Of a stretch of 64,000 nt of DNA, positions 42,417 through 53,100 are shown one piece after another; position 1 is the first letter of the stretch; every line of letters starts with the position of its first letter. A program made the position numbers and the translations under genes. The stretch is from positions 930,001 to 994,000 of the forward strand of contig OZ254962.1 in NCBI GenBank assembly GCA_965276005.1, read 5' to 3'. The DNA is from G965232465 sp965276005 (GTDB lineage: Bacteria; Pseudomonadota; Alphaproteobacteria; JAQWUY01). Under the pieces are notes generated by a model. It was given only the letters and a program-made list of their open reading frames with translations. It was not told where the DNA came from and searched no databases.

Positions 42417-44279
42417 ATGTCGTATCAAACGGGACTACAGATCATTAAAGATTTTGCCCACACCCTGTCGACTAAGGCGGGGGTGTACCGCATGCTCGAC
42501 GCCCATAACCAAGTGCTGTATGTGGGCAAGGCGAAAAACCTGCGGGCAAGGGTGTTGTCTTACACCCGCACCGATAGCCAGTCCTTGCGGATTCAGCGGA
42601 TGATTTTTCGCACCCGCCACATGGAATTTGTCGAAACCGCATCGGAAGCAGAAGCGTTGTTACTGGAAGCAGACCTGATAAAATCTTTAAAACCGTATTA
42701 CAACATTTTGTTACGGGACGACAAGTCGTACCCGGAAATCGAACTGTCGTTCGACAACGGTATGGCACAGATAAAAAAACATCGGGGCGTACATCGGGCG
42801 GGCTGTCGATACTTTGGACCTTTTGCCAATGCCCGGGCGGTTAACAAGACTATTGATGTGTTACGGAATGTATTTTATTTGGCACCGATTTGTGGCGATA
42901 CTATCCCCGCCCATGTACAAAAACACCGCCGCCGCTATCAGTCCGTATACCGCCACCAATTTATGCGATCGTTTGTCCCCGATGGCAAGGTTACGGATTT
43001 TGAGGGGTATGTACAACAAGTCATACAATTCCTATCAGGCAAGGACACACATTTATTACAGCGATTGCAGCAACGGATGCAACAGGCATCAGCGGAGGAC
43101 GATTTTGAAATGGCTATGGTGTATCGAGATCGCTTGCGGGCGTTACAAGACCTACACATATCGCAAGGTAGCACCCTGCAGGGGGTGGGCGATGCGGATG
43201 TGTTTGCCCTAAGCCGCTGGGGCAGCGACAGCGTACGGGCGATTGTCTGTGTGCAAATTCTGTTTTATCGGCATTCGGCAACCGCAGGATCAGCGGTATT
43301 TTTCCCCCGTGTCGATATCGAAATGGACGATGGCGATATTCTGATCGACTTCATCAGCCAATATTACAGCGACACCAAGCCGGCAAAAAAGGTATGGCTA
43401 TCCCACCCCATCGCCGAATCCCATATACACACATTTCACAGCGTATACGGGGCAAAAATCCACACCCCCAAAGCCGGTATAGGCAAAAAGGTTGTACAGC
43501 TGGCGATGACAAATGCGGTGTCCGCCCTCGACAGGCACAAATCGCACATTGCCACCCACAACACCGCCTTACACGCCCTGTGCCGTATGTTAGACCTGCC
43601 CGATGTGCCACAACACATCGAAGTATATGACAATTCGCACCATCAAGGCGATACCCCCGTAGGGGCAATGATAGTGGTTACTTCCGCAGGATTCGACAAA
43701 AAATCGTATCGCACTTGGGATATTAAAACCGCTATGTCCCGCCGGGACAAACGGGGACGGGCGGGGGACGATTACGCTATGATGTACGAAGTATTAACCC
43801 GCCGTTTTACCCGTGCCCTAAAACAAAAAACCGCCTTACCTGATTTAATTGTCGTCGACGGCGGACGGGGGCAGTTATCGAGTGCCCAAAAAGCCCTCGA
43901 TGCGGTGGGGGTGTCGCACATTCCCATTGTGTGCATTGCCAAAGGAGAAAACCGCAACGATGGCACAGAAACATTTTACACGCCCGACAAACACATTGCC
44001 ATCGCCATAGGCTCTGATTTACATTTCTTTATGCAGCGGATCCGAGACGAATCACACCGCTTTGCCATCGGTACGCACCGTAAAAAACGCCGTAAAAAGC
44101 TGCTGACAAGTCCCCTTGACACCATCGACGGTATTGGCAAGGTCAAACGCACCAAATTGTTACAATACTTTGGCTCCAGCACGGCAATTTGCGGGGCGGG
44201 CATACACGATTTAATGCGAGTCGACGGGATTAGTCAAAAACTGGCTGAAAAAATATACAACCATTTTCACAAATCGTGA
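42417..44279 (+). CDS. uvrC: Excinuclease ABC subunit C
   Basis: Makes both incisions in nucleotide excision repair. 620 residues: N-terminal GIY-YIG nuclease (GVYRMLDAHNQVLYVGKAKN), UVR motif near 215-250, C-terminal RNase H-like nuclease (EVYDNSHHQGDTPVGAMIV, DLIVVDGGRGQLSSAQ) and a final helix-hairpin-helix pair (IDGIGKVKRTKLLQYFGS). pgsA follows 12 bases on, a common alphaproteobacterial pairing. Confidence 0.95.
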   Translation: MSYQTGLQIIKDFAHTLSTKAGVYRMLDAHNQVLYVGKAKNLRARVLSYTRTDSQSLRIQRMIFRTRHMEFVETASEAEALLLEADLIKSLKPYYNILLRDDKSYPEIELSFDNGMAQIKKHRGVHRAGCRYFGPFANARAVNKTIDVLRNVFYLAPICGDTIPAHVQKHRRRYQSVYRHQFMRSFVPDGKVTDFEGYVQQVIQFLSGKDTHLLQRLQQRMQQASAEDDFEMAMVYRDRLRALQDLHISQGSTLQGVGDADVFALSRWGSDSVRAIVCVQILFYRHSATAGSAVFFPRVDIEMDDGDILIDFISQYYSDTKPAKKVWLSHPIAESHIHTFHSVYGAKIHTPKAGIGKKVVQLAMTNAVSALDRHKSHIATHNTALHALCRMLDLPDVPQHIEVYDNSHHQGDTPVGAMIVVTSAGFDKKSYRTWDIKTAMSRRDKRGRAGDDYAMMYEVLTRRFTRALKQKTALPDLIVVDGGRGQLSSAQKALDAVGVSHIPIVCIAKGENRNDGTETFYTPDKHIAIAIGSDLHFFMQRIRDESHRFAIGTHRKKRRKKLLTSPLDTIDGIGKVKRTKLLQYFGSSTAICGAGIHDLMRVDGISQKLAEKIYNHFHKS

Positions 44280-44291
44280 TATAATACCCCC

Positions 44292-44891
44292 ATGAAATAT
44301 ACACGCATAAAACCCCATATTGCCAACATTTTAACCGCCGCCCGCATAGTCGGCATTCCCTTTATTGTCGTTTTGATGTTTGTATCAAAGCCGGTTACCG
44401 ACATGTGGGCGTTTGGCATATATGCGGCGGTGTGTATCACCGATTTTGTCGACGGATATGTATCCCGCACATGGGGCACCGTATCTGATTTAGGGCGGTT
44501 TCTCGACCCGGTTGCCGATAAGCTGTTGGTGGCGGCGGTGTTGATAACCCTGATGATAGATGGGACTTTAACCCTAAATAGCCCGGTGTTTGGGGCGGTA
44601 TTTGGCACTATTGGCGGGGCGATGGCAATGGCGATCTTGTTACGAGAAATCACCGTATCCGCTTTAAGAGAGTATCTGGCAGAACGCAGTATCGTTGTGC
44701 CCGTAACCAAGTTGGCAAAGTGGAAAACCACTTCACAAATGGTGGCATTGGGCGTGTTGATATTGGGCGAACAAGGCTGGCTATGGGGGGGATTCGCTAT
44801 GTTGATGGTATCGGGCGTATTGACCGTCATCACAGGATATGAATATATAAAAGGCGGTATACCCCATATGTTGCGTGATTCGAAACCTTAA
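44292..44891 (+). CDS. pgsA: CDP-diacylglycerol-glycerol-3-phosphate 3-phosphatidyltransferase
   Basis: Inner-membrane enzyme of phosphatidylglycerol synthesis. 199 residues with about five membrane spans. The CDP-alcohol phosphotransferase motif is complete in spacing (DFVDGYVSRTWGTVSDLGRF then LDPVADK), with Ser in place of the usual Ala before Arg. It starts with NILTAARIVGIPFIV, typical of PgsA. Probably co-transcribed with uvrC. Confidence 0.92.
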   Translation: MKYTRIKPHIANILTAARIVGIPFIVVLMFVSKPVTDMWAFGIYAAVCITDFVDGYVSRTWGTVSDLGRFLDPVADKLLVAAVLITLMIDGTLTLNSPVFGAVFGTIGGAMAMAILLREITVSALREYLAERSIVVPVTKLAKWKTTSQMVALGVLILGEQGWLWGGFAMLMVSGVLTVITGYEYIKGGIPHMLRDSKP

Positions 44892-45093
44892 ACACGCACT
44901 TACTTCCGTACCTTTCTGCACCTTTCATATTGCCCCCCGTCTTTTTTTATGCTACACTGCACTTTTGATACTATAACTTAAAATTTACTATTTTTTTAGG
45001 CATGATTAAATTTTCGGGTGTATCGAGACATACTTAGCTTTAGATTACAGAAAGGAATGCATTTGGATTAAATTTATATGAGGAATTGAACAC

Positions 45094-48000
45094 ATGATAC
45101 ATATTGTAACTAGGCACTCTGTCAAGTTTGCCCTATTGGCTGTGTCTGCGTTGTCTACTAGTGGTGTGGCGTTTGCTGGCGGATTACCACAAGGCGGCGT
45201 GGTGCAACAGGGTGCGGCTGGTATCCAGTATAGCGGCAATACCCTGAATATCAATCAGCAATCGGATAAAGCGATTATCGGTTGGAAAAACTTTTCTGTT
45301 GATAAAGACAACACGGTAAACTTTAACCAACCTAGTAGCGATTCGGCAACTTTAAATCGTGTAACAGGGGATTTTACTTCTGAGATTGCCGGGCGGATTA
45401 ACGCTAATGGCAGTGTGTTTTTGGTTAACCCTAACGGTATCATGATTACCAAAGATGGGGTGATCGATACGGGCGGTTTTGTTGCCTCGACTCTCGACAT
45501 CGACAACAATGATTTTTTGAATGGTGAGTATACATTTACAAAAAGCGGTAGCAATGGTGTTGTTGCCAATCATGGGCGTGTTTCCGTCGATGACGGCGGT
45601 TTTGTGGCGTTGCTGGGCGGAGCAGTTAAAAACGATGGCACCGTTCGAGCCCTTGTCGGTAAAATAGGTTTTGCCGGTGGTGAAAAAATTGTTATGTCAT
45701 TTGGCAACAGCGATTTGTTGCGGGTCGAAGTGCCTACGGACACATGGGACACACTCACCGATACAAGCGGTAACAAGGTCTCTGCCACCGTTGATTTAGG
45801 CGGCACCATCGAATCACAGGGCGGATTTATCGACATAACCGTTGCCGATGCATCCGATATTTTACGACAAACTATTTCGATCGACGGGGTTGTATCCGCC
45901 AATACCGTATCTTCGACAAACGGTGTTATATCGATTAGTGGCGGTACAGTGGGCATTTCTGGCAATGGGCGAATCACTGCCGATGCCGATTATGGCAATG
46001 CCGGGACTGTTGCCATCGACGGCGATTCGCTTAATATGAATGGTAGCATCTCTGCAGTAGCACAAGCGGGCGATGGCGGTGTCGTCAAAGTAGCGTTGCG
46101 ACAAGGGGCAAGCCTAACCGCCGGCACTGCAATCGATGTATCCGGTCGCAACAAAGGCGGCAGTCTGTCGCTTATTGGCGGTTTAAGCAAAAGCAATACA
46201 AAAATATTAGGCTCTGCGGATTTTAAAGCAGACAGTACAAACGGCAACGGCGGCACCATCGACATCAGCAACAAAGGCGGATTGGTCGGTCTGTTTTCCG
46301 GTACCGTATCCGCATCGGGGAAAACGCAAGGGGGACGGATCCGTCTGGGCGGGGCGTTTCAAGGGGGGACATACGACCCAAAAACCAGCCAGCTCGACAA
46401 AAAAACACAGGATTTATTTGCCACCCGTTGGTCGGATAACAGCGGCCTTGTCAGTGCCAGCAAAGTATCGTTAGGTACCGGCGTAAGTGTAAATGTGTCA
46501 TCCACATCAGGTACGGGCGGTACGGCAATTTTATGGGCGGATCATACCACCAACAATTATGCGGGCATCGACGCCACCGGTGCCACTGGCGGCGGGGCGG
46601 TGGAAATATCCGCCAAACAACGGGTCGACAGCTTTGGATTGGATCGGGTAAAAGCCGGCAATGGGGTAATTTTACTCGACCCAAAGAATGTTACTATTAT
46701 AAAGTGGCTAGACGCCATATCACATGCGAAGAAAATTGCATCTGGTATAGCTGATACAGACGGTGTTACAGCTTCTTGGAGTAAGAGAGACAGATTTGGA
46801 TCCAGTATCGCATTAAGCCCTGATGGTAGGGTACTGGCTGTTGGTGCCCCTTATGATGACACGGGGGGATATAATACGGGGGCGGTATACCTGTGGACCA
46901 TCGATATGGACAGTAAGTGGGGAACTTCGCTCAGCTACAAAGCTAAGATTGGTGACGGCAGCTATATCGACAATTTAAAAAAGTCTCAGCTGAAATTAAG
47001 TGCTTGGGATTATTTTGGCTCTAGTGTGTCGTTAAGTGCTGGGTACGGTCAAGGCAATAGCAAATACAGATTAGCGGTGGGGGCTATGGGCGATGATACG
47101 GGCGGAGATGATGCGGGGGCAGTATATCTGTTTACGGCTACGCTGTATGGTCAAAATGCGTTTCCAAATATTCCTGTGCGGAATCGTGCAGTGGTCGTAC
47201 AGAGAGAAAAGCTAAGATCTGGCACTTTTGTTTATGCGGGGGGTACGGGTAGCCTTACCTCCATAAAAAAAGGCGATCGCTTTGGCAGCAGTGTATCCGT
47301 AAGCCATGACGGATCAAAAATAGCTGTCGGGGCAAAAGATGCCGATGCACAAGGGGCAGACAGCAGCGGGGCAGTATACCTATTTTATGTGGGATCGGCG
47401 TGGGATAATATGCGCTACCCACAAAAAATCGAAATCCGCAAAAAAAGTGTGCATTTTTCGATGGATCAATTGTTAAGTACCCGAGATAGATTCGGTACCA
47501 GCCTGTCGTTTAACGGTGATGGTACTAAGTTGGCTGTTGGGGCATATGGTAATATTGGGGCGGGTTCCAATCAGGCAGTATGGTTGTTTACCGTCACATA
47601 TTCTGGTGGCAAGCCGAAACCGAAACTTATAAGAAAAATTGTGCCTAGTACCAGTGGCAATATTGGATTTGGTACTAGTGTGGCTGTGAGTGGTGATGGA
47701 TCTAAATTGGCTGTGGGTGCTCCATACGCAACGGGTACCAAAAAGGGAGACAGTATTGTAGGTGTTGGCAGGGTGTATCTGTATGCCCTGAGTGGGGACA
47801 ATAGGCGTAATCTGTGGGAGCCTCTATGGGAACCCGTAGACTTTTATAGATATACTCTCGAGCAATCGATCGGTGCCGATAAGACGGGCAGTGTGGAGAA
47901 AAACCTGAATTTTGGGTGGGCTGTGTCGTTTGATGGAGATGGCACTAAGCTGGCTGTTGGGGCACCGGGGGATTATTATGGCGGCAAGTATGCCGGCAAG

Positions 48001-50139
48001 GGCAGTGTACACCTGCTAACCATACCTATGAGCAACAATAGCGGTGGTGCGATCGAGAGAAAATTGGCAGGCGGCACGAGCATGAAAATTGTTGCCAGCA
48101 ACGATATTACCATAAACTCCGATATAATAACCACATCTGGCAGTGCCAAACTTACCTTAATCGCCGGGCGGTCGATTAAAGTGAACGCCCATGTTAAAGT
48201 GCATGGCGGACTAGAATTAACCGCAAATTACACCTCTTATCTTAACGGTGGCACCGGTGCCTACGGCGACGGCATGCTGGATCTCGACGATCGAGACGCC
48301 GGCAAAGCAGAAATCACCGTTAAGACAGGCAAAACCATATCAGGGGAAACAGGCAATCTGATTGTCAAAATGCTCGAAGGCAAAAGCGGTCCCGGTCTCT
48401 CCGCTGCCCCCGCCAGTAAAAAACAAACGGGTGCTATTACCATATACAGAGCGGAAGGAAAACGGGTCAGCATTGTATATGCTAGTACAACAACACCAAG
48501 CGGGTCGGATTCGTACATTAAAATTCTAAACAATGGCTGGATTAAATCCAAAGGTGCCCTCAGCGAAGGTACGGTGGCTATCGAATTAAAAGCGGATACA
48601 TTTATCAATGAATCCAATAGCCATGCCTTAAAAATTGACAACGGCAGTGCGGGCAGCAACAAAGGTCGCTACTTGGTATGGACAACAAGCCCCACAGGTA
48701 ACAAAATGGGTACATCAGGGTCGCTGATAAGCGGATACGCTTTTGCCCAATTTAATCAATCACACGCTGGCAACAGCGATTTTAAAGCCAATGCCGCCGT
48801 TGGTGCTAAGGGCAGTGCCGCCCATAACAACACCACAAAAAAGTCTGGTTTCCTATACCGTGTGCATCCGAATACATTGGCGATAACTGCAACAACAATA
48901 CCAAAAAGCAGAGAGTATAACAAAACTACCACCGCCCCAACTGTTACCAGTGCCGATTTTGCATTTACAACAGCAAGCGGCGGCGTCGATGGTTTAAAAT
49001 TCAAAATGGGCGGATTCGCAGACTCATTCGCAAACGCAGATGACAAAAAAGTTTACAACTTCAAAGCCACATTTACAACACCTCCCAAGGGGGATTTTTA
49101 CAACAATAATGCCAAACATGCGGACGCAGGTAGCGGTCTGACAATCAAATACGGATCCGCAAATAAAGTAAATTATGAGGACGGTAACAACAAGCCCGTA
49201 TACGGTGTAACCGATTCTTTCGATATTGCCGATGTAAGCGGTGCAGAAATCACCCAACGCAAGCTGAACATAAAAATAAGCGACTTGGCTGTAAGAGGGC
49301 GACAGTATGAGAGTGGCAAAATATTTGCTCCCGTGTATATCAAAAGCGGCAAGGGGTTTGATTCTAGCCGGCTGCTGTCTGGTGATAAAGGGGTAACATT
49401 GACAATAAACGATGGGGCGTTTAAATATGCCGATGATCAGCCCGGATCCAAAAAATCCGTATTTATCGGTGATACAGGCGAATTTACATTGAGTTCATCA
49501 AATTACAAACTGCAATATAAATCCACAGATCTGACGGCAGGTGCCGCTACTGGACTAACAGGTACTATCTCAAAATCGACAAAAGGTAGTAACAGTGGTG
49601 CGAATTTGGGAAACCCCGATAGCAATAGCGACAGTAATGGCGGGGGCAGCGGTGCCGGTGTCGCATTGTTAGGTACCGGTGCTGTCGCAGTGATGAAAAC
49701 TGGTATCGTAGCAACAGGTGCCGCCGCCACAGGAGCTGCAGGGGCGGCGGGGGCAGCAGGGGCAGCCGGTGGTATAGGTGGCGGATTGGGCATCTTACTT
49801 GGCAGTACAGAAAATATCTTTAACACAGGGATATACGCCCACTTGAGTGGTATCGATATGCAGGCACTTTCACACCCGTTACACACACAACACCCCACAC
49901 AAGATGAAAAACCGCTCTGGATATCGGTGTTTCACACCGCCCAGTATGCACAGGTAAAATACAAGGTGAAATATACCACCACATACGATTTGGCGTTCCT
50001 TGCAAATAACATCAAAGCACAACAAGTGGTACCCGTATACGAACTGGACGAACACCTATACGAAACCCTTAAACACATATTCGTACACAGCATAGAAACA
50101 GAGCCCTCTCATAGCCCTAAAAACCTACCGCATGTTTAA
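45094..50139 (+). CDS. Two-partner-secretion-type exoprotein with FG-GAP propeller and MBG/YDG modules
   Basis: 1,681 residues. The signal peptide (1-~28, GVAFA-GG) precedes a filamentous-haemagglutinin N-terminal (TPS) domain with VFLVNPNGIMI near 108-118, as in FhaB-like proteins exported by a TpsB barrel. A beta-helix runs to ~550. Residues ~560-980 hold six FG-GAP-like repeats (pattern DRFGSSxxxSxDGxxLAVGA, then AVYLF). A second beta-helical part follows (INSDIITTSGSAKLTLIAGR). MBG/YDG-like modules lie at ~1250-1490, then a Gly/Ser/Ala-rich stretch (~1500-1570) and a polar tail with no known anchor. The likely role is a surface or secreted adhesin. GAGGA lies ten bases before the ATG. No TpsB gene is in the window. 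Confidence 0.8.
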   Translation: MIHIVTRHSVKFALLAVSALSTSGVAFAGGLPQGGVVQQGAAGIQYSGNTLNINQQSDKAIIGWKNFSVDKDNTVNFNQPSSDSATLNRVTGDFTSEIAGRINANGSVFLVNPNGIMITKDGVIDTGGFVASTLDIDNNDFLNGEYTFTKSGSNGVVANHGRVSVDDGGFVALLGGAVKNDGTVRALVGKIGFAGGEKIVMSFGNSDLLRVEVPTDTWDTLTDTSGNKVSATVDLGGTIESQGGFIDITVADASDILRQTISIDGVVSANTVSSTNGVISISGGTVGISGNGRITADADYGNAGTVAIDGDSLNMNGSISAVAQAGDGGVVKVALRQGASLTAGTAIDVSGRNKGGSLSLIGGLSKSNTKILGSADFKADSTNGNGGTIDISNKGGLVGLFSGTVSASGKTQGGRIRLGGAFQGGTYDPKTSQLDKKTQDLFATRWSDNSGLVSASKVSLGTGVSVNVSSTSGTGGTAILWADHTTNNYAGIDATGATGGGAVEISAKQRVDSFGLDRVKAGNGVILLDPKNVTIIKWLDAISHAKKIASGIADTDGVTASWSKRDRFGSSIALSPDGRVLAVGAPYDDTGGYNTGAVYLWTIDMDSKWGTSLSYKAKIGDGSYIDNLKKSQLKLSAWDYFGSSVSLSAGYGQGNSKYRLAVGAMGDDTGGDDAGAVYLFTATLYGQNAFPNIPVRNRAVVVQREKLRSGTFVYAGGTGSLTSIKKGDRFGSSVSVSHDGSKIAVGAKDADAQGADSSGAVYLFYVGSAWDNMRYPQKIEIRKKSVHFSMDQLLSTRDRFGTSLSFNGDGTKLAVGAYGNIGAGSNQAVWLFTVTYSGGKPKPKLIRKIVPSTSGNIGFGTSVAVSGDGSKLAVGAPYATGTKKGDSIVGVGRVYLYALSGDNRRNLWEPLWEPVDFYRYTLEQSIGADKTGSVEKNLNFGWAVSFDGDGTKLAVGAPGDYYGGKYAGKGSVHLLTIPMSNNSGGAIERKLAGGTSMKIVASNDITINSDIITTSGSAKLTLIAGRSIKVNAHVKVHGGLELTANYTSYLNGGTGAYGDGMLDLDDRDAGKAEITVKTGKTISGETGNLIVKMLEGKSGPGLSAAPASKKQTGAITIYRAEGKRVSIVYASTTTPSGSDSYIKILNNGWIKSKGALSEGTVAIELKADTFINESNSHALKIDNGSAGSNKGRYLVWTTSPTGNKMGTSGSLISGYAFAQFNQSHAGNSDFKANAAVGAKGSAAHNNTTKKSGFLYRVHPNTLAITATTIPKSREYNKTTTAPTVTSADFAFTTASGGVDGLKFKMGGFADSFANADDKKVYNFKATFTTPPKGDFYNNNAKHADAGSGLTIKYGSANKVNYEDGNNKPVYGVTDSFDIADVSGAEITQRKLNIKISDLAVRGRQYESGKIFAPVYIKSGKGFDSSRLLSGDKGVTLTINDGAFKYADDQPGSKKSVFIGDTGEFTLSSSNYKLQYKSTDLTAGAATGLTGTISKSTKGSNSGANLGNPDSNSDSNGGGSGAGVALLGTGAVAVMKTGIVATGAAATGAAGAAGAAGAAGGIGGGLGILLGSTENIFNTGIYAHLSGIDMQALSHPLHTQHPTQDEKPLWISVFHTAQYAQVKYKVKYTTTYDLAFLANNIKAQQVVPVYELDEHLYETLKHIFVHSIETEPSHSPKNLPHV

Positions 50140-50153
50140 TATGGACTATGCTG

Positions 50154-53100
50154 CTATTTAGCCGGTGTTGTAGATTTTTCGAGCCAATATTTTGACTTTA
50201 CTTCATTTTGTTCCACGCCCTGCCCTTTTTGGTACATGTTTGCCAACAATTTTTGTGCCTCGACAGAGCCTGCTAGTGCAGACTGTTTATACCAATAAAA
50301 CGCTTTTTTATAACTTTGTTTGACGCCCACGCCTCTGTAATACATATCTGCCAAATCGTACTGGGCAAGATAATCACCATTTTTCGCCGCCTTGTACAAC
50401 CGATTAAAGGCCTCATAAGTATCCTGATTATCACCGTCCTTGTTGGCATCTGATTTCGACAAAGGCTTGCCCCTTGGGGATTCGGAATCACTGGTCTTTT
50501 GGTCATTCTCACTATTGCCACTTGATTTTAACAAAGGCTTGCTCTCTAGCGATTCAGAATCACTGTTCTGTTGGGTATTCTTGCTGTCAATATCATTTTG
50601 CTTTTCGGACTCTAACGAATAGATGTCTCTCCATTGAGATGGTAAATTTTCATGTGCTTCTGTTTTTGACTTAGGTGATACTACTCCCATATCAGATTTC
50701 GAACCAATATTCTCAGATTTATACCCCATAATGTCTTGTTCTAATTCTTTGCCCAAATGCGTACCTGTATCAACCGCAGACACAATATTTGCCAGCAATA
50801 AAGCATCCATACCATCCACATAATAATTCCTAGCCTCATCACCATGCAACCACATCTTATTCGAATCGGCAATGATAACCGATTTGTTATTGCCGACTGT
50901 TTTATCGGCAAATACAAACGCCCCGTCCGTAATGTGCAACCCTACTTGGTCGCCTGTCAATATACCGTTTAAGCCCTTGGTATATCCATAATTTGGATCC
51001 GATAACTGTGTAGAACAAACGGGATCTGAAGCACACTTTAACGGATCCATAAATGCAAATACTTTCGCCGATACTGTCCCATCGTATATTTTATCGACCG
51101 CCGTCAATTGCTTTGCGTTAATGGATAGTTTTCGCCTGCCAATGTCAACCCTGTAATCAGACATATACTGAAGTTCATAATTTTGATACCCACCGCTGTT
51201 CTTTAGCGATATACCCTGCAATGTAACCTTTTTATTTACACCCGCATTTCTATCCGCCATAACAGCTGTTAATTGCCCGTTTGTCACCGCTTTAAAAGTT
51301 TTATCGATAGTGTCCGTGTCGACCCAGCCTTTAAACTTTAGATTAGCGTACTTGACCACATTGGTACCGTCATAATCCCTGTTAATCAAATCCGCTTTTA
51401 AAGTTAAAGTCTTTTTGTCAACCTTGCCAAACAATCCAGCAATCGCAGACCCACTCGATGCGTCTAACTTGTAATTCGCCACTACCGCCGCTGCTCCTGT
51501 CAACTGGAACTGTGTAGGATCGCCTACCAGCACCTGCTTTTTGTCGTTTGCGTCCGCATTGCCATAAACAAAACCACCCGTGCTCCAAGATATGCCTATA
51601 TCATCATCCGCCAATAAACCTAACAAACCCAACGCACCGTCTTTTTTCTTAACCACAGCCCTATTATTACCATCATATATCTTCGTGCTAACTTCATAAT
51701 CAATACCATTTATTGTAAGGTTTTTTCTGTCCACATCTCCCGTTAAGTTCGGCACTTCGAATCCATTTACCAGCAAAATTTCATAATTCCCCACATCATT
51801 GCCACCTAATACCAGTTTATTTTTATCCTTTATGTAAACTTTCTTGGCGGTATCCGCATTTTCATCATCAAACCTAAAGCCACCCGCATTCAAGGTCAAT
51901 ATGACATCATCATCCTTTACCAATCCATTAACGCCTGTGGTCATAAATCCCTTATTTCCCAGCGGCAACTGTACCTTTGCATCATCTGTACCATCATAAA
52001 CACGGCTTTTCAGTACAAAATCGTTGCCATTTAACTGCAATTGCCGTTTTGTTATCGTTACCGTCTTACTTGTATTGTACACTAACCTATAGTTCCCATA
52101 CGAACCCGCATCTGTCTTTAAGGTCAAACCACTATAACCAACCGCATGTGTACCCACATCCTTAGACGCAGAATCCGTTAACAATTTACCCACAAACGCA
52201 TCTTGTAGCGTCTTGCTAAAACTGTCCGTCGCTATCCAACCTGTAACAGACACATTCTTATGGGCAACACGGGTACCCCCATCGTAAGTGTGATTGTCAA
52301 AATCCGCACCCACCGTCAACGGAGCTTTATCTATGGTAAAGCCCGTTATATTGCCAATGCTTTTGAATTTGTAATTGCCATACTTACCTGATCGCTTCGG
52401 GCTTATTGAGTTAAACGATACTGTCCGTGAACCAGCATCTTTGCTGTCTGCTGTCGCTACTAGGCTACTACCACTTAACAGCGTACTTGCCAAGTCTTCC
52501 TCTCCACCGCTGTTGTCTTTGTTGTTCTTGTACTTCTCTGTACCCACCCAGCCTGTAATCGTAGTGCTGGCAATGCCAACATCCCTAGTACCGTCATATG
52601 TCTTAGGGGCTAGGGTAACGCTTACTGTCAATTCGGCTGGATCTATGGTAACCCGTTTCTTATCGTCATACACCAACCTATAGTTCCCATACGAACCCGC
52701 ATCTGTCTTTAAGGTCAAACCACTATAACTAACAGCATGCGTTCCCACATTCTTAGACGCAGAATCCGTTAACAGATTACCCATAAACGCATCCTTTAGC
52801 GTCTTGCTAAAACTGTCCGTCGCTATCCAACCCGTAACAGACACATTCTTATGGGCAACACGGGTACCGCCATCATAAGTGTGATTGTCAAAATCTGCAC
52901 CCACCGTCAATGGGGCTTTATCTATGGTAAAGCCCGTTATATTGCCAATGCTTTTGAATTTGTAATTGCCATACTTACCTGATCGCTTCGGGCTTATTGG
53001 GTTAAACGATACCGTCCGTGAACCACCAGCATCTTTGCTGTCTGCTGTCGCTAGTAGGCTACTACCACTTAACAGCGTGCTGGCTAAGTCTTCCTCTCCA

